Shown here in pieces: positions 17,601 through 27,219 of a stretch of DNA of 64,000 nucleotides. The notes below the pieces were generated by a model. That model was given only the letters and a program-made list of their open reading frames with translations, had not been told where the DNA came from and did no database searches. Position numbers and translations under genes: made by a program. The DNA lies in the NCBI RefSeq assembly GCF_007752535.1, contig NZ_CP036426.1:4278001-4342000 (forward strand), in the 5' to 3' direction. The stretch's first letter is position 1; each line of letters opens with the position of its first letter. The DNA comes from Tautonia plasticadhaerens. GTDB taxonomy: Bacteria > Planctomycetota > Planctomycetia > Isosphaerales > Isosphaeraceae.

Positions 17601-18466
17601 GACAGCCCCCGCCCGGTCGCCCGGATGAAGATGTCCTCCAGCGTGGCCTCCTGGGTGTGGATCGTCCGGACGCCGCCGGACCGCAGCAGGCCCAGGAACC
17701 CGGCGTCGTCGCCCAGGCCGTCCAGAGGGAAGTCCCGGTGCTCGGCCCTGCCGTCGAGTCGGTACTCGACCCGGACTTGCCGCTGGCCGTGCCTTAGCTT
17801 CAACTCACCGGGAGCGTCGATCAGGGCGATCTGCCCGTCCACGAGGAAGGCCACCCGGTCGCAGAGTTCGTCGGCGAGGGTCATGTCGTGGGTGGTCAGG
17901 AAGATCGTCCGGCCGGCCGCCTTCCGGGCCAGGGCGAGGTCCTTGATGCGGCGGGCGTTCACCGGGTCCAGCCCCGCCGTCGGCTCGTCCCAGAACAGGA
18001 GTTCGGGCTCGTGCAGCAGGGAGCGGGCGATGCTCAGGCGGGCCTTCATCCCCTTGGAGAACTGCGAGACCCGCAGGCCGCCGTCGGCGCCCAGCCCGAC
18101 CAGTTCGAGCAGGTCACGGGGCGCCCGGGTCGGGCCGGCGTAGAGGGCGGCGAAGTAGGCGAGGTTCTCGGTCGCCGTGAGCTTGAGGAAGTGGTTGGGG
18201 GTCTCGAAGGAGACGCCGATCCGCTCGTAGTAGTCGGCCCCCCAGTCCCTCGGGGCGCGGCCCAGGACGGCGACGGAACCCTCGGAGGCCCGGAGCAGGC
18301 CGATGAGGACCTTCTGGGTAGTGGACTTGCCGGCGCCACTGGGGCCGAGGAAGCCGAAGATTTCGCCCCGGCCCACGGCGAAGGACAGGCCCTTGATCGC
18401 CGGATCGGCGGCCCTGGGGTAGGTGAAGGCGAGGTCGGCCACGTCGATCATCATCGGCTCGGGCAT
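17597..18466 (-). CDS. ABC transporter ATP-binding protein
   Basis: The start at 18466 (MPEPMMIDVADLAFTYP) is preferred; a second ATG four codons later (18454) is also possible. The product is 289 residues. All nucleotide-binding motifs are present: Walker A GPSGAGKST, signature SQFSKGMKARLSIA (an FSKGM variant of LSGGQ, common in ABC-2 exporters), Walker B LLFWDEPTAGLDP, and switch His in LTTHDMTLA. The C-terminal 70 residues (VRVEYRLDGRAEHRDFPLDG, then IHTQEATLEDIFIRATGRGL) are the usual regulatory extension of drug/lipid exporter ATPases. It is the first gene of the operon with two permeases. Confidence 0.92.
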   Translation of the reverse strand: MPEPMMIDVADLAFTYPRAADPAIKGLSFAVGRGEIFGFLGPSGAGKSTTQKVLIGLLRASEGSVAVLGRAPRDWGADYYERIGVSFETPNHFLKLTATENLAYFAALYAGPTRAPRDLLELVGLGADGGLRVSQFSKGMKARLSIARSLLHEPELLFWDEPTAGLDPVNARRIKDLALARKAAGRTIFLTTHDMTLADELCDRVAFLVDGQIALIDAPGELKLRHGQRQVRVEYRLDGRAEHRDFPLDGLGDDAGFLGLLRSGGVRTIHTQEATLEDIFIRATGRGLS

Positions 18467-18640
18467 GGTCGGGAAAACCACCGGCCATGGTTCATGGCGA
18501 TCACTTCCGGTGACCGACGGCATCGCGTGTCGCAACAGACGATATGCGCCGAGGCGGGAAAGTCCCATGGGACATCGGTGCTCTGCGCCCGCATCCATCC
18601 TGGTCGATGCGCCACGACACGGGCAAGGGCGCGGGTCCGT

Positions 18641-19558
18641 TCATCGACCTGGGTCACCTCGTCCTTGATCCGCATAAGCCCTCCGCACGACCTCCCAGAC
18701 GACCCCGGCCATGTGATGGTGGCCCTCCTGCGTAAGGTGGATCGTGACGAGGGTCGCCCCGCCGCGCCCCAGGATGCCGAGCAGAACCCGCTTGGGGACC
18801 AGCAGGGCCCCATGGCGGCGGGCCAGGCGGCGCTGGATGCGGCCGTAGGCGTTGTACGTCGGCGGCAGCGGCAGTTCCAGCAGGACCACAACCCGACCGG
18901 GGCGGCTGACGGACGCCAGCAGCGCGTCGAGCCCCGCCTCGAACTCATCGGGGGTCGTCTCCCCCAGGATGTCGTTGCCGCCGATCTCCAGCAGGACCAG
19001 CCGCTCCTCCGTGGACAGGTCCTCCGCTTGCCGCAATGCGGAGGCGACGTTCGCCCCCATCTGCGAGTGGTCTCGGACCTCGATGCCGTGGCGGTCGGCC
19101 AGGAGCGCGGTCCAGGTGACGGCCTCATAACCGCCGATCCCCGCCGTCACCGAGTCGTCGATGACCCCGAGTGCCGGGTCGCCCAGCGGGGGGACACGGG
19201 GCATCAGGTGATAGGGGACCTCGGCGAGCACGGCGGCCGACCATGCCAGGGCGACGGCCATCCGCAGCCTGAAGGCCCACCGGTCCGGGAGACGCTTCCG
19301 GAACGCCTCGCCGACGAACCAGGCCAGAGTGACGGCCGCCAGGAGGAAATAGGCCCAGGGCGGCAAGGGTGTCGCAGTGACGATGACCGCCGAGCCGCCG
19401 ATCAGGACGAGGACGTTGCGGGCCGTGCGGACGCCGCGCCTCCGGGTGTAGGTCGACAGGCAGGCCGCCACGATCAGGCACGCCGCCCCCGTGAAGAAGG
19501 CGTGGCCGCTGGCGACGTGGTAGACCAGCCATCGTGTCAGCACGGTGCTCTCACTCAC
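18641..19558 (-). CDS. Membrane-anchored SGNH/GDSL hydrolase
   Basis: This is a 305-residue protein. The N-terminal 115 residues hold three to four membrane helices (e.g. FFTGAACLIVAACLS, YFLLAAVTLAWFVGEAF). The catalytic domain follows: block I GVIDDSVTAGIGG (a GDSL variant with Asp-Asp-Ser), block II-like SQMGANVASALRQ, block III EIGGNDILG and block V HLTQEGHHHMA with the catalytic His. Such enzymes remove acyl or acetyl groups from lipids, peptidoglycan or sugars; here the active site probably faces the periplasm. It stands alone between the ABC operon and a phosphatase gene. Confidence 0.8.
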   Translation of the reverse strand: MSESTVLTRWLVYHVASGHAFFTGAACLIVAACLSTYTRRRGVRTARNVLVLIGGSAVIVTATPLPPWAYFLLAAVTLAWFVGEAFRKRLPDRWAFRLRMAVALAWSAAVLAEVPYHLMPRVPPLGDPALGVIDDSVTAGIGGYEAVTWTALLADRHGIEVRDHSQMGANVASALRQAEDLSTEERLVLLEIGGNDILGETTPDEFEAGLDALLASVSRPGRVVVLLELPLPPTYNAYGRIQRRLARRHGALLVPKRVLLGILGRGGATLVTIHLTQEGHHHMAGVVWEVVRRAYADQGRGDPGR

Positions 19559-19635
19559 ATCTCCTTGGAGGGCGAATTTGGCCGCCCCCGGGCTTATGAC
19601 GGCTCGCCGCCCCGGGCGGGCGAAGCCGGCCTGCT

Positions 19636-20376
19636 TCAGCGTATCTCGACCGCCATGAACGTCACGTCGTCATGGGACAGATCGTCGCCTGCGTGTCGTC
19701 GCAAGCCCTCCAGGACGGCGGCCTTGATGTCCGGCAGCCCCCCGTCGCCGACTCCATCGAGGACCGCCAGCAATCGCTCGGCCCCGAAGAGTCCCCCCCG
19801 GCCGTCACGGGCCTCCAGCACCCCGTCCGTATAGAGGAACAGCCGATTCCCCGAGGTCAGCGGCATCACCTGCTGGTCGTAGGGCGCCTCGGCCATGACG
19901 CCGAGAGGCAGGTTGCGGGGGCCGGGCCGTGCGAGCAAGTTCGCCGGCTCCCATCGCCCGGCCTCCCGGCGTCGGATCAGGATGGGCGGATGGCCGGCGT
20001 AGGAGAGGTAGAGGTTCGAGTCGGCCTTGTAGAAGCTGACGATCGCCGCCGTGGTCATCGCCCTGGCGTCCTCCCCGCAGGCCAGGCGGTTCAGCCGCTC
20101 AAGGACCTCGTTGCTGTCGGGGCGATTGATCCAGGCGACCAGCGTCTCGTACATCCACCGGCTGGTGCCCTCGACCGCCCGGCCGTGGCCCGTCACGTCG
20201 GCCAGGGCGATGCGGGTCAGCAGGTCCATGTGGCAGACGGTGACGTAGTAGATGTCGCCGCCGGTACCCCCGTCGGCGGCCCGGGAATAGAGGCTGGCCG
20301 TGACGCCGCCGCTGACCAGATCGTCGTCGTGGTCCCGGGTGCCGCCCCAGATTTCCGTGCATTGCATCCGGTGCAT
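19636..20376 (-). CDS. SpoIIE-type (PP2C) serine phosphatase
   Basis: The chosen start is 20376 (MHRMQCTEIWGGTRD); an upstream start at 20409 is less likely. The product is 246 residues, a bare phosphatase domain without sensor or HAMP parts. Metal-binding Asp motifs are in order: GGDIYYVTVC, IALADVTGHGRAVEG, LFLYTDGVLEARD and LSHDDVTFMAVEIR; SYAGHPPILIRR is the usual central strand. These phosphatases act on anti-sigma-factor antagonists or other phosphoproteins in the cytoplasm. No partner kinase or STAS gene is adjacent. Confidence 0.9.
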   Translation of the reverse strand: MHRMQCTEIWGGTRDHDDDLVSGGVTASLYSRAADGGTGGDIYYVTVCHMDLLTRIALADVTGHGRAVEGTSRWMYETLVAWINRPDSNEVLERLNRLACGEDARAMTTAAIVSFYKADSNLYLSYAGHPPILIRRREAGRWEPANLLARPGPRNLPLGVMAEAPYDQQVMPLTSGNRLFLYTDGVLEARDGRGGLFGAERLLAVLDGVGDGGLPDIKAAVLEGLRRHAGDDLSHDDVTFMAVEIR

Positions 20377-20418
20377 GGATGGCCTCCATGGGCCTGGCGG
20401 GATCGCCACCCTGGCCCA

Positions 20419-20865
20419 TTATTTCGACGACGTGGCGGCGAGGATTCCGCCCGTGATGATCAGCCCGCTGGCCGCCAGCAGCCGGCCCCAATGCACGTCC
20501 CGCCACTCGGACAGGACGACCAGGCCGATCAGGACGGCGACCAGGGTGTTCATGTTGTAGAGCGGGACCAGTTGGCTGATCTGCCCCCCGTAGCGCCGCA
20601 GGGCGACGGCGATGCACCCGACCCCGGCGGCCCAGCAGGCGCCGAACAAGGCCGTGTAGGAGGCGCCGGCCCGGCCCAGGGTCAGGTCGCGCTCGACGAC
20701 CGTGATGAGCCCCCCGACCGCCAGGACGACCAGGCCGGTGATGGCCAGGAACGGCCCGGTCCCGATCCCGGCCCGGACGCAGGTCTTCTGCATCGCGCCC
20801 GAGACGCCGAACAGGAGGGCGGGCAGCAGGCCGCCGATGAGCAGCGACAGCAGTTGGTTCTTCAC
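20419..20865 (-). CDS. Small EamA/DMT-type membrane transporter
   Basis: The start is a GTG at 20865 with GGTGAGG upstream, 11 bases before the end of the preceding gene. The 148-residue product has about five membrane helices: LLSLLIGGLLPALLFGVSGA, GPFLAITGLVVLAVGGLI, YTALFGACWAAGVGCIAVAL, LVPLYNMNTLVAVLIGLVVL and LLAASGLIITGGILAA. The pattern matches the half-size (single-repeat) EamA-like drug/metabolite transporters, which act as dimers. It is probably co-transcribed with the gene at 20876-21358. The substrate is unknown. Confidence 0.75.
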   Translation of the reverse strand: MKNQLLSLLIGGLLPALLFGVSGAMQKTCVRAGIGTGPFLAITGLVVLAVGGLITVVERDLTLGRAGASYTALFGACWAAGVGCIAVALRRYGGQISQLVPLYNMNTLVAVLIGLVVLSEWRDVHWGRLLAASGLIITGGILAATSSK

Positions 20866-20875
20866 CGGACGAACC

Positions 20876-21358
20876 TCACCGCAGGGCCAGCGACGTGATC
20901 GTGGCCCGGTAGGGCGTGCCGCCCTTGTCCGGCTTGATCGCCAAACGAAGGTGGGTGACGCCCTCAGCCTGGACCGCCCAGTCCTCCCGCTCGAAGGTCG
21001 ATCCCTGCGGGCTGAAGTTGAACTCCTGCCGGAGCAGTTCCCGGTAGGTCTGCCCGCCGTCGGTGGAGGCGGCAAGCTGGAGTTCCTGGGTGCGGGCCAC
21101 CTCCGGCTCCTCGACCTCCAGGACGACCCGGCGGATGGCATGCGGGGAATCGAAGGCCAGGATGACGGCCTGCTCGCCGGGCTCTCCTGCAACCCAGCGG
21201 GTCCCGCCCGGCCCCCGATGCTCGTCGAAGGCGAGGTCGATGGGATGCCCGGGGTCCTCGGAGGTCACAAGCACGGTGGCCACGGCGGCGATGTCGATCT
21301 CCCCGGGCTTGGGAGCAGGAGGCTCGGATTGTGGCTTGATGATTTGCTTGCGGAGCAT
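20876..21358 (-). CDS. Discoidin-like/beta-sandwich hypothetical protein
   Basis: The start at 21358 (MLRKQIIKPQSEPPAPKPGE) has GGAGGAG upstream. The product is 160 residues, cytoplasmic by appearance. The body reads as an F5/8-type (discoidin) beta-sandwich: TVLVTSEDPGHPIDLAFDE, AVILAFDSPHAIRRVVLEVEE, LQLAASTDGGQTYRELLRQE and GVTHLRLAIKPDKGGTPYRA. Such folds often bind carbohydrates or ligands. It is followed after 10 bases by the small transporter gene, so the two form an operon. Confidence 0.65.
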   Translation of the reverse strand: MLRKQIIKPQSEPPAPKPGEIDIAAVATVLVTSEDPGHPIDLAFDEHRGPGGTRWVAGEPGEQAVILAFDSPHAIRRVVLEVEEPEVARTQELQLAASTDGGQTYRELLRQEFNFSPQGSTFEREDWAVQAEGVTHLRLAIKPDKGGTPYRATITSLALR

Positions 21359-21383
21359 GGTGTCTCCTCCTCTGGACGACTCG

Positions 21384-21925
21384 TCATCTGGCCGCATGAC
21401 CGCAGCACTTCTTGTATTTCAGGCCACTGCCGCAAGGGCAGGGATCGTTGCGGCCCGCCGAACCCGGCTGGACCCGCTCCCGACGGCCCAACGATTCCGC
21501 TTCCGACCGCAGCCGGGCGTGCATCTCCTCCATCCGGACGACGGCCTGCACCTCCGGGCTCGGCGACAGCGCCAGATACCGATTCGGCAGGCCCTCGCCC
21601 CGATAGGCCCGCCCGGGATCGGGCAGGAACAGGAGGGCGGCATCCCCCTGCCGGGACGTGAGATCGACGTGCTGGCCGGCGGGCGAGACCCAGACGCCGT
21701 GGAACTCGGCCTCCAGGTACCAGCCGGGCAACTCCCGGATGATCCAGCCCAACTGGACCTTGCCGCCATGGCGGGCGATGTGGGCCTTGAGGTCGGCGAA
21801 GAACTGGCCGGGGACGACCCCGGGACGGGTCGGATCGGCACCGTGATCGGCTCGTGGCCCGGGGCCAGTTGGCGGCAGAACTGGAGTATCTCGGGCGTGA
21901 TCCGGGCCGGCGTCGTCGCTTGCAT
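21384..21925 (-). pseudogene. SEC-C motif protein with one-base frameshift
   Basis: The N-terminal frame starts at the ATG at 21925 ([20 protein letters not shown]) and runs to about 21815. The rest continues one frame over: [36 protein letters not shown], and ends with the SEC-C zinc motif [18 protein letters not shown]. One extra G in a G4 run near 21813 restores one frame of about 180 residues. SEC-C motifs bind zinc and occur in SecA and many small proteins. The break could be a sequencing slip or a true mutation. It is the first gene upstream of the discoidin-like/transporter pair. Confidence 0.7.
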
Positions 21926-22276
21926 GCTCGATCCCCGTGATTCGATGCCGATGGGCATTGACCGATCCGAATGGCCGGCGGGAGCGGGCTGATGATCGCC
22001 GGGCGCCAGGATACACCGGGGAGCACCCCCGACGTACGCCGGCTGGGCGTGTTGCCCCCTTCATCGGCATCGACCCTCATCGGTCCGAGGTGCCGCTTGC
22101 GGTGAGCAGGCATGCCCCGCCCTCGATCCGGGCAGCCCCCGCCGCTTCGCCCGCTCGGCCTTGATTTTCACGAGAGATGGCAACACCCTGTTGCAAGGGC
22201 CGATCGGCCCCCACCCGGAGGCCCCTCCGGGACCCATCACTTCTCACGTCTCGTCGGACTGAAGGGAGCGGATGCC

Positions 22277-22384
22277 ATGGGCGACAAGGCGCCACGCGAC
22301 AAGGCGAAGCAGAAGAAGATCGCCGACAAGAAGGCCACCCCCTCCAAGCCCGCCCAGAGCCAGGAGAAGCCGGCGAAGAAGTAG
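22277..22384 (+). CDS. Small Lys-rich protein
   Basis: This 35-residue protein (MGDKAPRDKAKQKKIADKK, then a Pro/Ser/Lys tail) starts at an ATG with GAAGGGAGCG upstream. About a third of the residues are Lys. Very similar MGDK-xxKDK proteins recur in planctomycete genomes, from memory; their function is not known. It might bind nucleic acid or be intrinsically disordered. Confidence 0.6.
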   Translation: MGDKAPRDKAKQKKIADKKATPSKPAQSQEKPAKK

Positions 22385-22526
22385 CATGCCGGGACGGCCG
22401 GCGGATGCCCGGCATCTTGCGCTCGGTGTTGATGCCGGATGGATGGGACTATGAGCCGTCCATCCGGCTTCCCCACCACGCCCCTGTTCCGGGACCAAGG
22501 CCGGAATCGACATCAAGGGCGACGGC

Positions 22527-23267
22527 ATGGGATGGCGAAGCGGTACGGGAAGGCTGGCCAGGCAGCAGCCTGCCGCCCTTATCGGGTCGATCCCCAGGCT
22601 GGGCGAGACCTGGTTGCCCGTGGGCCGCAAGGCGCTGGTCGGGGCCGCCTACCTCGCCCCCGTGGACCTCGTGCGCCCCCTGGTGCCCGAGGAGTTGGAG
22701 TTCATCCCCGTGCTGCCGGGCCGGACCCTGGCGACCCTCTTCATCGCCGACTACGGCCCCGGCTCGACCCTGGAATACCATGAGTTGGGCCTCCAGCCGG
22801 CCCTGGTCCGCTTCCGGGGCGTGGCGGCGGCCTGGAACAGCCTCCTGCTGGTAGACAGTCACGCCTCCGTCCAAGGCGGCGAACTCCTCGGCTTCTCGAA
22901 GCGGTTGGCGAGCTTCGACTGGCGGGAGGAGGTCGGCCCGGGGGGGCGGGCCTCCGGCGAGTGTCTCGTACGCCTCAATGAGCAGGAGGTCGTCCGCATC
23001 CGCTATCGCCAGGGCCGGATGCCGCTACCCGGCGTCCCCGTGCAGGCCATGACGATCCGGGACGACATGGTGCTCTGCTTCCGGAACCGGTTGCGGGGCC
23101 GCTATCGCTGGTCACACGTCGAGATCGAGCCCACGCAAGATGGGCCGGCGGGCATCATCGGCGGCTTCGGCAGGCCGATCCTGACCGGAGTGGCAACCGG
23201 CTACCAGGGGGTGATGGGGGACGCCGTACGGGCATTGGGCTTCCTTGCGCACCGCCACCCGGGATAG
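22527..23267 (+). CDS. Acetoacetate decarboxylase-like protein
   Basis: This 246-residue protein resembles the acetoacetate decarboxylase fold. It has an N-terminal PRLGETWLPVGRKALVGAAYLAPVDLVRPLVPEEL, a central YHELGLQPALVR...WNSLLLVDS, and QGGELLGFSKRLASFDW, where the Lys in GFSK corresponds to the Schiff-base Lys region (ELLGFPK in classical members). The C-terminal part reads RYRWSHVEIEPTQDGPAGI. Many members are lyases or hydrolases of other beta-keto compounds, so the substrate is open. It stands alone; no ketone or acyl-CoA pathway genes are adjacent. Confidence 0.72.
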   Translation: MGWRSGTGRLARQQPAALIGSIPRLGETWLPVGRKALVGAAYLAPVDLVRPLVPEELEFIPVLPGRTLATLFIADYGPGSTLEYHELGLQPALVRFRGVAAAWNSLLLVDSHASVQGGELLGFSKRLASFDWREEVGPGGRASGECLVRLNEQEVVRIRYRQGRMPLPGVPVQAMTIRDDMVLCFRNRLRGRYRWSHVEIEPTQDGPAGIIGGFGRPILTGVATGYQGVMGDAVRALGFLAHRHPG

Positions 23268-23305
23268 AGGTCGAACGCCCCGCTGGACACTCCCCGCTGT
23301 CCACC

Positions 23306-23533
23306 TCATGGCCGGTCCCCGAGGGACTGGACGGCGATGCGGAACCGCCGTGGGGCTCCCTGGATGCCGTTGAACTCCCGGGCCAGGGTGACCATCAGGG
23401 CGTCGGCGCCGTCGGCCTCGGCCCGGACGACGGCGTGCAAGGCCCCGACGTTGGAGGTGAACAGCAGGGCCTCCACGACCGTCCTGGTCGCCTCGTCCAC
23501 CGGGATCGGCTCATCGAGGTCGGGCTCGTCCAT
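23306..23533 (-). CDS. Small hypothetical protein
   Basis: The start at 23533 (MDEPDLDEPIPVDEATRTV) has GGAGG about ten bases upstream. The 75-residue product is acidic at the N-terminus, then helical (VVEALLFTSNVGALHAVVRAE), and ends basic (PRRFRIAVQSLGDRP). No family is recognised. It is divergent from the glycosidase gene, with 130 bases between them. Confidence 0.5.
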   Translation of the reverse strand: MDEPDLDEPIPVDEATRTVVEALLFTSNVGALHAVVRAEADGADALMVTLAREFNGIQGAPRRFRIAVQSLGDRP

Positions 23534-23663
23534 ATCGGTGCAAGCTCCTCCATCGCTGAGCGACCTCCCCGGACCTCGGGCCGCCGGCCCCTGGGAGATC
23601 GTCGGGCCTCCAGATATAACGAGGGCCATGATCCGACCGTCCGGGAACGGGGGCGAAGGGGCC

Positions 23664-24971
23664 ATGGCGAGGGGCACACGAGGTCTGCCGAGCGAGCGGT
23701 TCCCGGGAGGGGTGTCCCGGGCCCTCCTGGGACTGGTCGTCATCATCGGAGTGACTCCAGCCCGGGGTCAAGAGCCGGAGCCGGAAGCCGAGCAGGCACG
23801 TCCCGCCGACGCCTTCGTCGATTCGATCGGCGTCAACGTCCACCTCGGCAACACGGACACGATCTACCGCCGCTACGACGAGATCATCCGCCCCCGGCTG
23901 GCCGAACTCGGCGTCCGGCACGTCCGGGACGGCCTGCGGGCCGAACGCAGGGACGTGATCGCCAGGCTCAACGACCTGACCACCCTCGGCATCCGCTCCA
24001 TCCTGATCGTGAGCCCCGAGGAGGCCGTCGAGATCACCAGGGCGGCTTCGGCCTCGACCTGGGCGGTCGAGGGGCGGAACGAACCGGACAACAAGGGTGG
24101 AGGCTGGGAGGAACGCACCAGGCAGGAGCAGGCGGCGCTCTACCGGGCCATCAAGGGAGACCCGGCGACGGACCAACTGCCGGTGGTCATCTCGGGGATG
24201 GCGAACACCCGGGACAGCCCCGGGAAGCTCGGCTCGCTGGTCGAGTCCCTCGACTACGGCAATATGCATTCCTATCCCGGCGGGCTGCCGCCGACCAGCG
24301 GGGGCTGGGGCATCCCCCTGTCGAAGGCCATCGCCGAGGCCCGCAAGGTCTGCGACGGCAAGCCGATCGTGGCCACCGAGACCGGTTACCACAACCGCCT
24401 GGCCGAGCGGGGCCACCCGGGGGTCTCCGAGACCGCCGAGGCGAAATACCTGCCCCGGCTGCTGCTGACCTACTTCGACCACGGCATCGCCCGGGCCTAC
24501 CTCTACGAGTTCGCCGACGAGAAGCCGGACCCGGAGTACGGCGACAAGGAGCAGCACTTCGGCCTGCTGCGGGTGGACGGGACGCCGAAGCCGGCCTTCG
24601 TCGCCCTGAAGAACCTGATCGCCCTGCTGGCCGACCCGGGGCCGGCGTTCGAGCCGGGCGCCCTGGCCCATGCCCTGGAGGGCGATCAGCAAGACATCCG
24701 GCGGGTGCTGCTCGCCCGCCGGGACGGGACCTTCGACCTGATCCTCTGGCAGGAGGTCCCGAGCTTCGACCTCTCGACCCGGGAAGACATCGAGGTGGTT
24801 CCCCGGGCTCTGACGCTCCGGCTGCCCGCCCCGGTCGGCCGGGTGGAGGTCTACCGCCCGATCACCTCGACGGAGCCGGACGGCCGGGTCGAGGGCCGGT
24901 CCGAGGTGCCGTTGCGGGTGCCGGACGACCCGCTGATCGTGCGGATCAAGCCGGGGCCCCCGGGAGGTTGA
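23664..24971 (+). CDS. Secreted clan GH-A-like glycoside hydrolase
   Basis: The start at 23664 (MARGTRGLPSERFPGG) is preceded by GAAGGGG; a start at 23628 is also open. The 435-residue product has a signal peptide ending near ARGQEPE. The TIM-barrel domain begins FVDSIGVNVHLGNTDTIY. The clan GH-A pair is visible: acid/base Glu in WAVEGRNEPDN (the NEP motif) and nucleophile Glu in PIVATETGYHNR, followed by YLYEFADEKPDPEYG. A C-terminal beta domain (from about residue 335) closes the protein. Activity on a beta-linked polysaccharide outside the cytoplasm is likely; the family number cannot be set by eye. Confidence 0.75.
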   Translation: MARGTRGLPSERFPGGVSRALLGLVVIIGVTPARGQEPEPEAEQARPADAFVDSIGVNVHLGNTDTIYRRYDEIIRPRLAELGVRHVRDGLRAERRDVIARLNDLTTLGIRSILIVSPEEAVEITRAASASTWAVEGRNEPDNKGGGWEERTRQEQAALYRAIKGDPATDQLPVVISGMANTRDSPGKLGSLVESLDYGNMHSYPGGLPPTSGGWGIPLSKAIAEARKVCDGKPIVATETGYHNRLAERGHPGVSETAEAKYLPRLLLTYFDHGIARAYLYEFADEKPDPEYGDKEQHFGLLRVDGTPKPAFVALKNLIALLADPGPAFEPGALAHALEGDQQDIRRVLLARRDGTFDLILWQEVPSFDLSTREDIEVVPRALTLRLPAPVGRVEVYRPITSTEPDGRVEGRSEVPLRVPDDPLIVRIKPGPPGG

Positions 24972-24998
24972 GGCCGCTGATCGAGGATTCGGACGCCC

Positions 24999-26594
24999 TC
25001 AGTGGGCGTCCGCTTCCAGGCTCTCCTCCTCGATGACCTCGAAGCAATAGCGGACGTGGGGGTTCTTGCCCGGCACCCAGCGCCGCAGGCCCCCTCCGAG
25101 CCGGAGTCGCAACCGCTTCGTCTCGGTCTCGACCTGGAAGGTCTCGCCGATCAGCGGCTTGAGCACGACCCCGATGGCTCGCTCACGGCCCTTCTCAGAG
25201 TCCCGCTCATTCGACGGGATCAACGTCCTCACCAAGCCCTGTCGGACCGTGATATTCGCCCAATCACTCGGGCGCAATGCCTTGCCCGGCCGGGCCGCCC
25301 CGAGGAGGCCCACCGCCCGCCGGAGCGGATCATCGGCGACCTTCCGGGCCTGCTGATTCCCGAGGAAGTCGGCGAATCCGCCGAGCCGCAGGATGCCCCC
25401 AATCGCCTTCGCCCAGGGCGTCATCGAATGGCGAACCGAGTCGTCGAGCGGGCAGCCGGCCGCCCTCCAGCGCTCGATCAGCCCCCGCAATTCCGCCTCG
25501 ATCCGGTGGCGGTTCCTCGGCAGGAACTCCAGCTTGGGGTTGCCGATCGGAGACCGCCTGTCCTGGATGCTGCCCCGTGGCGTCAGGTGGATCGGCAACG
25601 CCCGGTTCAGGAGGTCCTGGCTGAGCGAACCGTCGTTGGTGTTGAGCACCACGACGAACGTGTTGGGCCGGACGACCGCCGCGCCCGCCCCCGGGGCGGC
25701 GAGCATGACCTCGGCGTTGGTGACGAAGCTCTCGATGAAGGCCGAGCGGATGAAGCCGCCGCGCCCGCCGGCGCTGTCCAGCCGTACGTTGTCGATCACC
25801 ACGACGCCGAGGTCGGGGTCGAGCCCGAGTTGCCGGTGGAATTGGGACTGCATCGGCCAGTCGATCGACTCGTAGAGGAGGTCGGCCTTCGAGGCCATCC
25901 CCCGGACGAACTCCGTGATCGTCCCCTTCCCGGCGTGGCTCTTGGTCGCCGTGATCAGGACCAGGGGCTTCTCCCCGGGGAAGTGGTGACGGAGCATGAC
26001 CGTCAGGGCTGCCGCCACGGCATTGGTCCGGTCTGCGGCGGTCGAGAACTCCATCACGTCGAGGAAGGCGTTGATCGCCTCCAGCCCCTCGCCGATCCGG
26101 GGCTCCGGGCCGACGGACAAGACCCGCTTGCCCGGGCCGCCGTCGTGGTATCCCGGGCGAGCCAGGCGGAAGTCGTCGAGGTAATAGGGCGTCCCGGCAA
26201 CCTCGTCAACGGGGCGGAACTTCATGAGGAAGACCTCGCTGCGGAGCATGGCGTTGAGGTGGGCCGCAGGCGGGAGTTCGCTGGTGACCTTGCCGTTCCT
26301 GGTCACGATCATGCTGATCCGATCGGCGAGGATCGGGGCCAGTTCCGATGCCTTGGTGATCCGGCGACTCTTGCCGCCGGACAACACCTGGATCAGCCCG
26401 TGTCCGTCCGTCCCGTCCCGGTAGAGGTCCTCGCACCGGGCGAGTCTCCGGCCGAGGCGGTCGTAGTTTGCCTTGGCGCCGTCCTCGATCCGCCAATCGA
26501 GTCTCCCTCCCGTAGGGGGCTGTAACCCCATACGGCCCCCTACGGTGAAGGTCGCAGGGGTCGAGGCATTTCGGTCGGAATTCACCGTGTCCAT
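24999..26594 (-). CDS. P-loop ATPase of mobile-element type
   Basis: This 531-residue protein has a nucleotide-binding core in the middle: LVLITATKSHAGKGTITEF (Walker A variant AGKGT), DPDLGVVVIDNVRLD (Walker B) and TFVVVLNTNDGSLSQDLLNR (sensor-1 Asn). This arrangement resembles the D5/virulence-associated-E-like superfamily-3 helicases and primase C-terminal ATPases of plasmids and phages, but the N-terminal 150 residues carry no recognised primase motif. The C-terminal part has a winged-helix-like stretch and ends acidic (EEESLEADAH). A function in replication of an integrated element is inference. Confidence 0.6.
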   Translation of the reverse strand: MDTVNSDRNASTPATFTVGGRMGLQPPTGGRLDWRIEDGAKANYDRLGRRLARCEDLYRDGTDGHGLIQVLSGGKSRRITKASELAPILADRISMIVTRNGKVTSELPPAAHLNAMLRSEVFLMKFRPVDEVAGTPYYLDDFRLARPGYHDGGPGKRVLSVGPEPRIGEGLEAINAFLDVMEFSTAADRTNAVAAALTVMLRHHFPGEKPLVLITATKSHAGKGTITEFVRGMASKADLLYESIDWPMQSQFHRQLGLDPDLGVVVIDNVRLDSAGGRGGFIRSAFIESFVTNAEVMLAAPGAGAAVVRPNTFVVVLNTNDGSLSQDLLNRALPIHLTPRGSIQDRRSPIGNPKLEFLPRNRHRIEAELRGLIERWRAAGCPLDDSVRHSMTPWAKAIGGILRLGGFADFLGNQQARKVADDPLRRAVGLLGAARPGKALRPSDWANITVRQGLVRTLIPSNERDSEKGRERAIGVVLKPLIGETFQVETETKRLRLRLGGGLRRWVPGKNPHVRYCFEVIEEESLEADAH

Positions 26595-27219
26595 GGGCCG
26601 TCTCAGTCTCTTTGGGGCTCAACTCTGAGGCCCTGCGCGGAGGGACTGGCGACCACCGATCCGCCCGCGCCCGTCTCGCAAGGCCCGATCACGCTCGGCC
26701 GGTCGGGGGTCGAGGACGCATCGCACCTGGGCCTGCAACCAATTCCGATCTCGTGTGGATTCTGGCGTGCTGGGCACCCGCCCGGACCCTCATGCAGATC
26801 ACCGAGCAGGCGACAGTCGCATTATCCAGATCGACCATTCAAAGTCAATAATCATAATATAAATATGTGACGTTATAGAGGTTTGTGTTCTATCTGCCAC
26901 GTCAAGAGCCGCCGCGCCGAAAATATTCAACGGGGCCGGATTCTCCCAAACCCCCTGAATTTCCCAGCTTCACGTACGGCCGAATCGCTCGCCATGCTCG
27001 TACCCAATTATTCTGGTCGGTACCCGCTCCCCTCTGTGCGCCTGTTCATGATGTTCGGGTCGGGAGGTCGGCCGACGAATCCCCCGGGTCGCAGCCGGAG
27101 CCTCCCCCCGCCCGAACCAGGGGGAGAGGCGCGGTGTCCGGATCGTCCCGGGTCGCTCACCCGGGGAGCGACCGGCGGCGAGGACGGCGGGTGCGGACGA
27201 CCCCGGAGGACGTGGCGAG
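26595..27219. other. Intergenic region with AT-rich core
   Basis: 625 bases separate two divergent genes. Positions about 26820-26960 are much richer in A and T than the surroundings (runs such as AATCATAATATAAATATG), the likely promoter zone. No RNA gene or repeat was recognised, and short frames here have no family resemblance. Confidence 0.45.
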